Made by a program: the position numbers and the translations under genes
Shown: one piece after another, positions 45,310 through 53,738 of the stretch
Numbering within the stretch: the stretch's first letter is position 1
Layout of the letters: the number at the start of each line of letters is the position of its first letter
The notes under the pieces: model-generated
The model's database searches: none
What the model was told of the DNA's origin: nothing
What the model saw: the letters and a program-made list of their open reading frames with translations, nothing else
DNA from: Acidobacteriota bacterium
Lineage (GTDB): Bacteria > Acidobacteriota > Vicinamibacteria > Marinacidobacterales > Marinacidobacteraceae
NCBI GenBank assembly: GCA_009835985.1
Contig: VXWI01000008.1
Location: forward strand, 1 to 55,370
DNA length: 55,370 bases
Reading direction: 5' to 3'

Positions 45310-47850
45310 ATGAACATGGGGATTTCCCGACCGGAAGCGGGGAGAGTCAGCGGGCTTTCCCCGATCCCGCTCCTGGTCGCGGGTCTGCTGGCGGCGTCGG
45401 CCGCAGCGTCCGCTGAGACGCCCACGCTCGCTACGGCGAGATCGTGGGAACCTGCGTCGGCGGCCGAGGCCGCCCCGCCAGGCGAAGCCGGTCGGTCCTT
45501 CTCTCCGGAGAACGCGGCCGCTCACAACCGGATGCTGCGGACCTACTGCATGGTCTGCCACAACGACCGGATGAAGACCGGCAACATGACGCTCTCCGGC
45601 TTCGACGCGGGGAACGCGCCGGCCAGTCCCGAGCTCGCGGAGAAGATGGTTTCGAAGCTCCGGCTCGGGATGATGCCGCCGCCGGGTTCCCGCCGTCCTG
45701 CGGAAGAGGTGCTCGCGGAGGTCGCGGGATCGTTCGAGGCGCAGCTTGACGCGAGCGCCATTGCGGAACCGAATCCGGGACGCCGCTCCTTCCAGCGGCT
45801 GAACCGGGCGGAGTACACCGCCGCGATCCGGGATCTGCTGGCGCTGGAGCTCGACGCTGCGGAATACCTCCCGCAGGACACCATCAGCGCGAACTTCGAC
45901 AACATCGCGGACGTGCAGCTGCTGTCCGCGACGCTCATGGACTCCTACCTGCGGGCGGCGAGCGAGATCAGCCGGCTCGCGGTGGGCGATCCCGACGCCG
46001 CCCCGGCCGAGACCAGCTACTTCGTCTCCCGCTGGGCATCGCAGCGGCGGCAGGTCGAGGGAGCTCCCTACGGCACGCGGGGCGGGCTCGCCGCGGACCA
46101 CACCTTCCCCGCGGACGGGAACTACGTGTTCCGGGTTTCGCTCCACCACGAAGTGTGCGGCCCCGTCGTCGGTACCGCCGTGGGGGCGCTGAACTCCGAG
46201 GAGAACCCCGAGCGGCTCGAGATCTCCATCGACGGCGAGCGCGTCGCGCTGCTCTCGATCGATCCGTGGATGCACACGTCCGACCCGGATGGCGCCACGA
46301 TGATCACCGAACCGATCTTCGTGAAGGCCGGCCCGCGCAAGGTGGCGGCGGCGTTCCTCAGACAGTTCGACGGCCCGACGCTGGATCTCGTCTCTCCGCA
46401 CGAGTGGTCGCTCGCCAGCACCAACATCGCCCTCACTTACGGGATCCACAGCCTCCCGCATCTCCGCGACGTCCTGATTCGCGGTCCCTTCGACCCGACC
46501 GGCGTTTCGGAGACGCCGAGCCGGCAGGCGGTCTTCAGTTGCCGGCCGTTGTCTCCGGACGAGGCCCGCCCCTGCGCCGAGGCGATTCTCGGGCGCCTGG
46601 GAAGGCTCGCTTACCGGGGCAACCTCAGCGACGAGGGCCTGGCGGCGCTCATGGAGCTCTACGACGCGGGCGCCGGGACCGTCGGCTTCGAAGAGGGAAT
46701 CCGGATGGGGGTCGAGGGGATTCTCGCGAGCCCCAACTTCGTGTTCCGGATCGAGGAGCCGCTCGACCCGCGGGAGGCGGAGTTTGGCTATCGGCTCACC
46801 GACACCGACCTGGCTTCCCGGCTTTCCTTCTTCCTCTGGGGGACGATCCCGGATGACGAGTTGCTCGACGTTGCCCAGGCCGGGGATCTGTCGGACCCCG
46901 CCGTCTTCGACGCTCAGGTGCGCCGGATGCTCGCGGACGCGCGCTCGGACGCGCTCGCGAAGCGGTTCGCCTATCAGTGGTTCCGGCTGCAGGATCTCAA
47001 AAAGATCAACCCCAACGTTCGTCTCTATCCGGATTTCCACCAGCAGCTGAAGACGGCGATGGTGGAGGAGACCGAGCGGTTCTTCCACCACCTGGTGTCC
47101 GAGGACAAGAGCATCTTCGACCTGTTCACGGCCGACTACACGTTCGTGAACGAGCGCCTCGCCAAGCACTACGGGATGGTGGGGGTCACCGGACCGGAGC
47201 ACCGGCTGGTCCAGTACCAGGACCCGAGCCGGCGGGGGATCTTCGCCCACGGAAGCATGTTGACGCTGACGTCGCATCCCTACCGGACCTCGGCGGTGCT
47301 GCGCGGGAAGTGGGTGATGGAGGTGCTGCTCGGCAGTCCGCCACCGCCGCCGCCGCCGGATGTCCCCGACCTCGATGCGACCGCGGCAGCGGCGGACGGC
47401 CGCGAGCTGACCGCGCGCGAACGGCTGGAGATCCACCGCGACAACCCCGCGTGCCGATCCTGCCACCGGATGATGGATCCCATCGGCGTGGCGCTCGAAG
47501 CGTTCGACGTCACCGGCCGGGTGCGGGTGAAGGACGCGGGCCAGCCGATCGACGCTTCCGGCGAGTTCTACGACGGGACCCTGATCCAGAACATCGGGGA
47601 TCTGCGCAACGCCCTCCTCAAGCGCCCAACCCCGCTGCTCAGAACGTTCACGGAGAACCTGATGGCGTACGCGCTGGGCCGGCGGGTGGAGTATTACGAC
47701 CAGCCGCGGATCCGGGAGATCGTCCGGGAAGCGGAGGACGCCGACTATCGGACGTCGGCGTTCATTCTTGGCGTGGTGCGGAGCCCGGCCTTCCAGATGA
47801 AGGGCGAGGTCCTCGAGGAGATCGAGACCACGGTTGCGGCCGAACACTGA
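45310..47850 (+). CDS. DUF1592-type multidomain protein with two CxxCH motifs, copy B
   Basis: The 846-residue paralogue of the protein at 39311 has a signal peptide (PLLVAGLLAASAAASA), CMVCH at 80-84, the same DUF1587, insert, DUF1595, DUF1592, DUF1588 and DUF1585 order, a run of seven prolines, and a second CRSCH near 715. The two copies are closely similar in most domains but differ in the N-terminal tether and in the stretch after the prolines (DATAAAADGRELTA). The start is 3 nt after the ankyrin stop, so it is read with copy A of the module. ATG at 45316 is an alternative start. Confidence 0.88.
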   Translation: MNMGISRPEAGRVSGLSPIPLLVAGLLAASAAASAETPTLATARSWEPASAAEAAPPGEAGRSFSPENAAAHNRMLRTYCMVCHNDRMKTGNMTLSGFDAGNAPASPELAEKMVSKLRLGMMPPPGSRRPAEEVLAEVAGSFEAQLDASAIAEPNPGRRSFQRLNRAEYTAAIRDLLALELDAAEYLPQDTISANFDNIADVQLLSATLMDSYLRAASEISRLAVGDPDAAPAETSYFVSRWASQRRQVEGAPYGTRGGLAADHTFPADGNYVFRVSLHHEVCGPVVGTAVGALNSEENPERLEISIDGERVALLSIDPWMHTSDPDGATMITEPIFVKAGPRKVAAAFLRQFDGPTLDLVSPHEWSLASTNIALTYGIHSLPHLRDVLIRGPFDPTGVSETPSRQAVFSCRPLSPDEARPCAEAILGRLGRLAYRGNLSDEGLAALMELYDAGAGTVGFEEGIRMGVEGILASPNFVFRIEEPLDPREAEFGYRLTDTDLASRLSFFLWGTIPDDELLDVAQAGDLSDPAVFDAQVRRMLADARSDALAKRFAYQWFRLQDLKKINPNVRLYPDFHQQLKTAMVEETERFFHHLVSEDKSIFDLFTADYTFVNERLAKHYGMVGVTGPEHRLVQYQDPSRRGIFAHGSMLTLTSHPYRTSAVLRGKWVMEVLLGSPPPPPPPDVPDLDATAAAADGRELTARERLEIHRDNPACRSCHRMMDPIGVALEAFDVTGRVRVKDAGQPIDASGEFYDGTLIQNIGDLRNALLKRPTPLLRTFTENLMAYALGRRVEYYDQPRIREIVREAEDADYRTSAFILGVVRSPAFQMKGEVLEEIETTVAAEH

Positions 47851-47862
47851 CCCGTTCGGGTG

Positions 47863-47885
47863 GGGGCGGGATCGCATCCCGCCCC
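47863..47885 (+). terminator. Strong hairpin after DUF1592 copy B
   Basis: A perfect 10-bp stem, GGGGCGGGAT / ATCCCGCCCC, with a 3-nt CGC loop lies 12 nt after the stop at 47850. It lacks a T tract, so it may stop or stabilise the upstream message rather than be a classic intrinsic terminator. Confidence 0.5.
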
Positions 47886-47944
47886 GGTTCGGTCCGGGGT
47901 TCCTCCTGGACACTGCACAACTCGCCCGGCGGTGGGCTTAGCGC

Positions 47945-47973
47945 TTGCGTCGGGCGGCTTGATTTCCTATCCT
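47945..47973 (+). promoter_or_regulatory. Promoter of second module (DUF1552 copy B)
   Basis: TTGCGT (47945-47950), a 17-bp spacer and TATCCT (47968-47973) lie about 130 nt before the DUF1552 start. The -10 and spacing equal those of the promoter at 39214. Confidence 0.55.
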
Positions 47974-48030
47974 AGCCCGGTTATGGGAGTTCGACGATCC
48001 CTTACTCTTCGGGGGTCGTCCACCCACAGC

Positions 48031-48078
48031 GAAAAACAAAAAGCCCCGCCGGACACGGAGACGGTCCGCGGGGAGCCT
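48031..48078 (-). terminator. Bulged hairpin with A tract (minus-strand terminator or leader hairpin)
   Basis: CCCCGC(C)GGAC (48044-48054) pairs with GTCCGCGGGG (48064-48073) with one bulge. On the minus strand the stem is followed by CTTTTTGTTTTTC, the look of an intrinsic terminator, though no minus-strand gene precedes it. On the plus strand it lies in the DUF1552 leader, 17 nt upstream of the Shine-Dalgarno, and could act as a leader structure. Confidence 0.5.
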
Positions 48079-48106
48079 TGGCAGGAAGACCTGACAGGAG
48101 AAAGAG

Positions 48107-49495
48107 ATGAACTACCTGACCGGTAAGAGCCTTCCCCGCCGGACGTTCCTCCGCGGAGCGGGAGCGACCATCGCGTTGCCGTTCCTGGACGCCATGGTTC
48201 CGGCGAGCGTCCTCGCGAAGCCGACGGCCGACGACCCGACACGGCTCGTGGCGATCGAGATCGTGCACGGCGCCGCGGGCAGCAACAAGTACGGCCGCTC
48301 GCAGCACCTGTGGTCCCCGGAGAAGGAAGGCGCCGACTTCGATCTCTCGAAGGGCGCCCTCAGTTCCCTCGAGACGGTTCGCGACTACGTCACGATCGTG
48401 AGCGATTGCGACGTGGAGCCCGCCGAGGCGCGCACCGCGCGCGAGATCGGCGGCGACCACTTCCGTTCGAGCGCGGCGTTCCTGACCCAGTCGTATCCCA
48501 AGCAGACCGAGAGCTCGGATGTGTTCGCGGGAACTTCGTTCGATCAGATGTACGCCCAGCGCTTCGGTCAGGACACGCCGATCCCCTCGATGCAGCTCTG
48601 TATCGAGACGGTGGACCAGGCGGGCGGTTGCGCCTACGGCTACGCGTGCGTCTACACCGACACCATCAGCTGGGCGTCGCCGACCGAGCCGCTGCCGATG
48701 ACGCGGGACCCGCGCATCGTGTTCGACCAGCTGTTCGGCGCCGGCGGCACTCCGGAGGGCCGGGTGGCCCGCCAGAAAGCGCGCCAGAGCGTGCTGGACT
48801 TCATCGGATCGGAAGTCAGCCGGCTCAAGACCTCCCTCGACGCCGAGGACGTGCGGCGCATGGATCGCTACATGACCGACATCCGGGAGATGGAGCGGCG
48901 GATCGAGCGCATCGTGGAGCGGAACACCAGCGGCGAGCTTCGCGAACTCCCCGACGCCCCGTCAGGGGTGCCGGACTCCTTCGACGAGCACGTGAAGATC
49001 ATGTTCGACCTGCAGGCGCTCGCCTTCCAGTCCGACATGACCCGGGTGTTCAGCTTCAAGCTGGGCCGGGACGCCTCCAGCCGGGTCTATCCGGACAGTG
49101 GGGAGGCCACCGCCTTCCACCCGGCGTCGCACCACGGGAACGACCCCGAACGGGTCGAGATCCTGGGCCGGATCAACCGGTACCACGTGAGCCTGGTCCC
49201 TTACTTCATGGAGAAGCTGCGGAGCATCCAGGAGGACGACCGGACACTGCTCGACAAGACCATGATCCTGTATGGGTCCCCGATGGGCGATCCGAACATC
49301 CACAACCACAAGCGCGTCCCGTTCTTCGTGGCGGGCGGCGCGAACGGGGCGCTGGAGCACAACCTGCACCTGCGGGCGGCGCCCGGAACCCCGCTGGCAA
49401 ACGTGATGCTGACGCTGCTCCACGGGCTGGGGATGGATGATCTCGAGAGCTTCGGGAACAGCACGGCTCCGTTCTCCCTTTCGCAGGCGGTGTAG
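48107..49495 (+). CDS. DUF1552 family Tat-exported protein, copy B
   Basis: This 462-residue protein has exactly the length of copy A, the same MNYLTGKSLPRRTFLRGAGA signal, and differs by scattered substitutions in the first 260 residues (for example LYAQRFGQN versus MYAQRFGQD). The stretch 48896-49347 is identical at DNA level to copy A. CAGGAG lies 6 nt before the ATG. Unlike copy A it has its own promoter and a 256-bp leader region. It is followed after 53 nt by the second ankyrin gene. Confidence 0.9.
   Translation: MNYLTGKSLPRRTFLRGAGATIALPFLDAMVPASVLAKPTADDPTRLVAIEIVHGAAGSNKYGRSQHLWSPEKEGADFDLSKGALSSLETVRDYVTIVSDCDVEPAEARTAREIGGDHFRSSAAFLTQSYPKQTESSDVFAGTSFDQMYAQRFGQDTPIPSMQLCIETVDQAGGCAYGYACVYTDTISWASPTEPLPMTRDPRIVFDQLFGAGGTPEGRVARQKARQSVLDFIGSEVSRLKTSLDAEDVRRMDRYMTDIREMERRIERIVERNTSGELRELPDAPSGVPDSFDEHVKIMFDLQALAFQSDMTRVFSFKLGRDASSRVYPDSGEATAFHPASHHGNDPERVEILGRINRYHVSLVPYFMEKLRSIQEDDRTLLDKTMILYGSPMGDPNIHNHKRVPFFVAGGANGALEHNLHLRAAPGTPLANVMLTLLHGLGMDDLESFGNSTAPFSLSQAV
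48896..49347 (+). repeat. 452-bp tract identical to 42658-43109
   Basis: Second member of the identical pair, 6238 bp downstream in direct orientation. Such direct repeats could also support deletion or amplification of the intervening genes. Confidence 0.93.
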
Positions 49496-49548
49496 CTTCG
49501 GAGCGGGATCCACGGCGAAGCCCTCCGACCGGGAGAGAGGAACAGGGC

Positions 49549-51354
49549 ATGAAGATCGGAAAGCGATGGATTGGCCTGGCGGCACTGCTCACGGTGCTTG
49601 GAGTGCTGGCGGGCGCCGGGAGCGCGGCGCTGTTGTCGCCCGTGCTGGACGCGGCGAAACGCGGCGACGTCGAGGCGCTGAAAGCGGAACTCCGCGCCGG
49701 CGCGGATGTGAACGCGGCGCAGGGTGACGGGTTCACGGCGCTCCACTGGGCGGCGAAGACGGGCAACCGCGAGATCGCCGAGGTACTGATTGCCGCGGGC
49801 GCGGACACCGAGGCCACCACGCGTCTCGGAAGCCACACGCCGCTGCACGTCGCGGCGGCGGCCGGTGAGGCCGAAGTCACCGAGGTCCTCCTCCAGGCTG
49901 GCGCCCCTGCGGATGCCCTGACTTCCACCGGAGCCGAGCCGATCCATTTCGCGGCGGCGGCCGGAGTGCCCGAAGTGCTGAACGTGCTGGTCGCTCACGG
50001 GGCCTCCGTGGATGCGCGCGAAACCGAGTGGGGCCTGACGCCGCTCATGTTCGCCTCCGTCCGCGGCCGCGTGGCGGCCGTCAGGGCGCTCATGGAAGCC
50101 GGTGCGGATGCGTCCCGGACCGCGAACGTGCTGGATGTCGTCGAACGGGCGCGGCTCGACATGCAGGAACGCCGGGAGCGCGAGACGCGTCTCGCGGAGA
50201 CGCGCGGTGGAAGCGGTGTCCTCCGAGCCGAGCGGCCGCTTCCCGCCAACGGCGTGGACCGTCGCCCGGGTGCGGGGACCGGGGGTACCGGAGGCGGGGC
50301 CTCGCCGCCGGATCCGCTCGATCCCTACAGCGATCTCAACCCCAACGAGCCCCGGCCGAAGACCTATGAGGACCGGGTCGGGACGCACGGCGGTCTGACC
50401 GCCCTCCTGCTCGCTGCGCGCGAAGGCCAGATCGCAACTTCGACGGAGTTGCTCGACGCTGGCGCCGAGATCAACCAGCGCGCCGACGGCAGCGGCACGA
50501 CGCCGTTGCTGATGGCGACCATCAACGGTCACTTCGACCTCGCGATGAGCCTGCTCGAGCGCGGCGCCGACCCGACCATGGCGGATTCGCAGAACGCCAC
50601 CCCGCTCTACGGGGCGATCAACACGCAGTGGATCCCGAAGGCCCGGCACCCGCAGCCCGCCGACTACCTGCAGCAGGAGACTTCGCACCTCGAGCTCATG
50701 CAGGCGCTGATCGACGCGGGCGCCGACGTGAACGCCCGGATCGACAGTTCGCTCTGGTACACCGTCTACAACGTGGACCAGCTCGGGGTCGACCGCAGTG
50801 GGGCAACCGCGTTCTGGCGCGCCGCCTACTCGCTGGACATCCCGGCCATGAAACTCCTGGTGGCGAACGGCGCGGACCCGCACATCCCGACGGTCAAGGT
50901 GCCGGAGCGGCGGCGTCTCCCCATGCTGATCGAGGAGGGTGATCCGGATCCTTCGGGTCTGCCCCCCGCGGAGTTCGGAGATCCGGCCGTCTATCCGATC
51001 CACGCCGCGTCCGGCGTGGGATACGGGCTGGGACTTGCGGCCAACTCCCACCGCCACGCCCCCGACGCCTGGCATGACGCGGTGCGCTATCTCGTGGAGG
51101 AGTGCGGCGCGGACGCAGGCGTTCGCGATCACAACGGCTACTCCACGATCCACCACGCGGCGTCGCGCGGCGATACCTGGCTCGTGCAGTACCTGATCGA
51201 CCACGGGGCCGATCCGCTGGCGGTGGCCCGGACCGGCCAGACAACCATCGACCTGGCGAACGGGCCGGTGCAGCGCATCAACCCCTTCCCGGAGACGATC
51301 GCGCTCCTCGCCAGCTACGGCGCCCAGAACAACAACGCCTGCGTCGGCTGCTAG
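49549..51354 (+). CDS. Exported ankyrin-repeat protein with C-terminal CxxC, copy B
   Basis: This 601-residue paralogue of the protein at 43309 has a signal peptide (WIGLAALLTVLGVLAGAGSAAL), first ankyrin block about 30-195 and second about 275-595 (YSTIHHAASRGDT). It ends NNNACVGC. The linker is about 60 residues shorter and Gly/Pro-rich (GTGGTGGGASPPDPLDPYSD) instead of the charged helix of copy A, so the spacer has diverged while the repeat blocks and terminal CxxC are kept. AGAGAGGAA precedes the ATG. Confidence 0.9.
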   Translation: MKIGKRWIGLAALLTVLGVLAGAGSAALLSPVLDAAKRGDVEALKAELRAGADVNAAQGDGFTALHWAAKTGNREIAEVLIAAGADTEATTRLGSHTPLHVAAAAGEAEVTEVLLQAGAPADALTSTGAEPIHFAAAAGVPEVLNVLVAHGASVDARETEWGLTPLMFASVRGRVAAVRALMEAGADASRTANVLDVVERARLDMQERRERETRLAETRGGSGVLRAERPLPANGVDRRPGAGTGGTGGGASPPDPLDPYSDLNPNEPRPKTYEDRVGTHGGLTALLLAAREGQIATSTELLDAGAEINQRADGSGTTPLLMATINGHFDLAMSLLERGADPTMADSQNATPLYGAINTQWIPKARHPQPADYLQQETSHLELMQALIDAGADVNARIDSSLWYTVYNVDQLGVDRSGATAFWRAAYSLDIPAMKLLVANGADPHIPTVKVPERRRLPMLIEEGDPDPSGLPPAEFGDPAVYPIHAASGVGYGLGLAANSHRHAPDAWHDAVRYLVEECGADAGVRDHNGYSTIHHAASRGDTWLVQYLIDHGADPLAVARTGQTTIDLANGPVQRINPFPETIALLASYGAQNNNACVGC

Positions 51355-51431
51355 CCGCCGGCCGTTGGTTCCTTGTCAGGCCATCGGGATTCGTATGGCC
51401 GCTTTCTTTGCTTGCTGGGGTCCGTACCGCC

Positions 51432-52379
51432 ATGCTCCTGACTGATTCAGACCACCGCCACCCGCGGCGGCTCGTTCTCGCCGCCGTCTGCCTTTCCCTC
51501 GTCGCGTTCCCGGCGGTCGCCCAGGACGTTGACTGGGACGCCGTATCCATCACCAGCCAGGACGTGGGCGGTGGGATCCACGTACTCTTCGGGCGCGGGG
51601 GCAACATCGGACTCTCGACAGGCAAGGACGGGGCCCTCCTGGTGGACGACCAGTACGCCCCGCTCACCGACAAGATCCTCGCCGCGGTCCGGAGCATCAC
51701 CGACGAGCCGGTGCGTTTCGTGGTCAACACGCACTGGCACGGGGACCACACGGGCGGCAATGAGAACCTCGGCAAGGCCGGCAGCCTCATCGTGGCCCAC
51801 GAGAACGTGCGCCGGCGGATGAACCCCGCGGAGTTCGCTGACCTGGTCGGCCGCAGCGACCAGGCAGCTCCCGAAGCCCTTCCGGTGGTGACCTTCGAGC
51901 GGGGCGTCACCCTGCACTGGAACGGGCTGGCCATCGAAGCGGTCCACGCTCCGGCCGCCCACACCGACGGCGACTCCATCATCTTCTTCCGGGGCGCCAA
52001 CGTCGTTCACATGGGAGACCTGTTCTTCAACGGCGCCTTCCCGTTCATTGACGTGGACTCGGGCGGCGGGATCGACGGCATGATCACGGCCGCCGGACGG
52101 GTCGTGGAAGCGACCGACGATCAGACGACGATCATTCCCGGCCACGGCCCGGTGACCGACCGCGCCACCCTGATGAAGTACAGGGATGCGCTCAGGATGG
52201 CCCGCGAACGGATCAGCGGGCGTGTCGCGGCCGGCCAGAGCGAAGACGACGCCGCGGCCGACTACGTGGCGCTGGTGACCGGGATCGGCACGGACATCGG
52301 CTGGGCGCCCGATGCGGGCGGTTTCGTGAACGCGGAGCGCTTCGTCCGCCTCGTCCACCGCAGCCTTTCCTCCCAGTAA
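51432..52379 (+). CDS. MBL-fold metallo-hydrolase, exported
   Basis: From the ATG at 51432 the 315-residue protein has a signal peptide (RRLVLAAVCLSLVAFPAVAQ) and the zinc motif HWHGDH in VVNTHWHGDHTGGNEN near residue 105, then APAAHTDGDSIIFF near 180 (His), HMGDLFFNG near 197 (Asp) and PGHGPVTDR near 240 (His). This is the MBL site for two metals; the substrate could be a lactone, thioester or beta-lactam. It lies 77 nt after the ankyrin gene and may be cotranscribed. The longer open frame upstream is shadow. Confidence 0.88.
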   Translation: MLLTDSDHRHPRRLVLAAVCLSLVAFPAVAQDVDWDAVSITSQDVGGGIHVLFGRGGNIGLSTGKDGALLVDDQYAPLTDKILAAVRSITDEPVRFVVNTHWHGDHTGGNENLGKAGSLIVAHENVRRRMNPAEFADLVGRSDQAAPEALPVVTFERGVTLHWNGLAIEAVHAPAAHTDGDSIIFFRGANVVHMGDLFFNGAFPFIDVDSGGGIDGMITAAGRVVEATDDQTTIIPGHGPVTDRATLMKYRDALRMARERISGRVAAGQSEDDAAADYVALVTGIGTDIGWAPDAGGFVNAERFVRLVHRSLSSQ

Positions 52380-52391
52380 GGACGCGCCGGC

Positions 52392-52419
52392 TTGGAACGC
52401 CGGTCTCCAGACCGGCACC
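52392..52419 (-). repeat. REP-like element, variant class (copy 9)
   Basis: It has the stem GCCGGTC-TGGA-GACCGGC (core 52399-52416) followed by GTTCCAAG in the minus direction, matching the variant at 32795 with compensated stem bases. Confidence 0.7.
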
Positions 52420-52505
52420 GCGGCGCCCCCCCACCGGGAGAACTGGTGCGCCGCGCACGTCGCAACTCCAGTCAGCCGCAAGACGCAACCGGCTCGGGCA
52501 GACGC

Positions 52506-53738
52506 TCAGACTGATCCGGAATCCCGCCAGGAGCGGGTCAGCCGCAGCCAGACGAGCGAAAGCCCCTGAAGGGCGGCGGTGATCAGGAACGCCGCCGCGA
52601 ACCCGGCCCCGGCGAAGGTTGCCGCGGGACCGTCCCCGCTGAAGCGGTCGATCACTGCCCCGAAGCCCGTCTGCACCGAGAACGCCGCCGCGAACACGAG
52701 CAGGTTGAGTGCCGAGGTCACCCGGCCCGCGAGTCCGGGCGGATAGTGGGCGACCAGGATCGCGAAGCTCAGCATCCCGGAAGCTCCGAAGAACCCGAAG
52801 GCGGCCCAAACGGTGGCCGGCGTGCCGGTGAAGCCCGAGGCCAGTATCAGGAGCGTCACGGTGAACGCCACGTTGACGCCCCCCAGCAGCGAGAGCGAGG
52901 AGATCCTCCGCCGCGCGAGGGCTCCCGCGAGGGCGCCGGTGATCAGGAACCCGAGCACCATGGCGACGGCGAGCACCAGCAGCCGGGTCGCGACCGCGTC
53001 CCGGTCCATTGCGGCGACCTCCGCCAGCCACGGGCCTGCCCACAGGCTCTGAATTCCCAGGAAGGCGCCCTGGTGAACCACCCCTACCGGGGCGATGCTC
53101 CAGAACACCTTCCGCCGCAGGACCTCGCGGACACCCACGGTGGCTGCAAGAAGACCGGACGGCTCGTCCCTACCGGCCGCTTCCGGATCCCGGGGGACGA
53201 GTACGAAAACAATCGCGGCGCTCAGGAGCAGCGCGACCGCGAGCACGACGAACAGTTCTCGCCAGCTCACGACGCCGAGCATCCACTCGGTTGGGGTGGT
53301 GGCCGCCAGCGCTCCGGTGGACCCGACCACCATGACGAACCCGTTGAGGAACGGTAGCCGGGCTGGTGGCGCCCAGAGCACGAACGCCTTGAACGAAGCC
53401 ATCAGGCATGCCGCCACCCCAAGACCGGCGAGGAAGCGACCCAGGAGCAGGACCGGGAACGAGTCCGCGACCGCGAACAGCAGGCAGCCCAGGGCGGCAA
53501 CCACCAGCAGCACTCCGTTGGTCCGGCGTGGTCCGAGATGGTCCAGCGCGCCACCGATCGGCAACTGGGACAGGGCGAAGGCGAGCAGATAGGTGCTCCC
53601 CAACAGGCCGACTCCGAACCCGGACAACCCGAGGTCCCGGACCAGGTCCGGGGCGATGATCGCGGTGACCGAGCGAAGCAGCCAGGAGATGAAGTACCCG
53701 AAGGCGAACGGAACGAAGACCCGAACCCAGAACCCCAA
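52506..53738 (-). CDS. MFS transporter
   Basis: This 410-residue protein has 12 hydrophobic segments. The typical loop between segments 2 and 3 appears as LGSTYLLAFALSQLPIGGALDHLGPRRTN, and the central break is near 190-215. It fits a small-molecule permease, direction and substrate unknown. The only start in frame after the upstream stop is TTG at 53738; a GGAGGAAGG lies about 35 nt before it, farther than usual, so translation initiation is not well explained. Confidence 0.85.
   Translation of the reverse strand: MGFWVRVFVPFAFGYFISWLLRSVTAIIAPDLVRDLGLSGFGVGLLGSTYLLAFALSQLPIGGALDHLGPRRTNGVLLVVAALGCLLFAVADSFPVLLLGRFLAGLGVAACLMASFKAFVLWAPPARLPFLNGFVMVVGSTGALAATTPTEWMLGVVSWRELFVVLAVALLLSAAIVFVLVPRDPEAAGRDEPSGLLAATVGVREVLRRKVFWSIAPVGVVHQGAFLGIQSLWAGPWLAEVAAMDRDAVATRLLVLAVAMVLGFLITGALAGALARRRISSLSLLGGVNVAFTVTLLILASGFTGTPATVWAAFGFFGASGMLSFAILVAHYPPGLAGRVTSALNLLVFAAAFSVQTGFGAVIDRFSGDGPAATFAGAGFAAAFLITAALQGLSLVWLRLTRSWRDSGSV

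Noticed and set aside
42724-47913. A 1729-codon open frame on the minus strand opposite the module
   Set aside because: It is an antisense shadow: in very GC-rich codons the opposite frame lacks stops. The plus-strand genes have clear domains, signals and Shine-Dalgarno sequences.
47983-48126. Short open frame in the DUF1552-B leader as a leader peptide
   Set aside because: It has no Shine-Dalgarno sequence or recognisable composition and overlaps the DUF1552 start; most likely chance.
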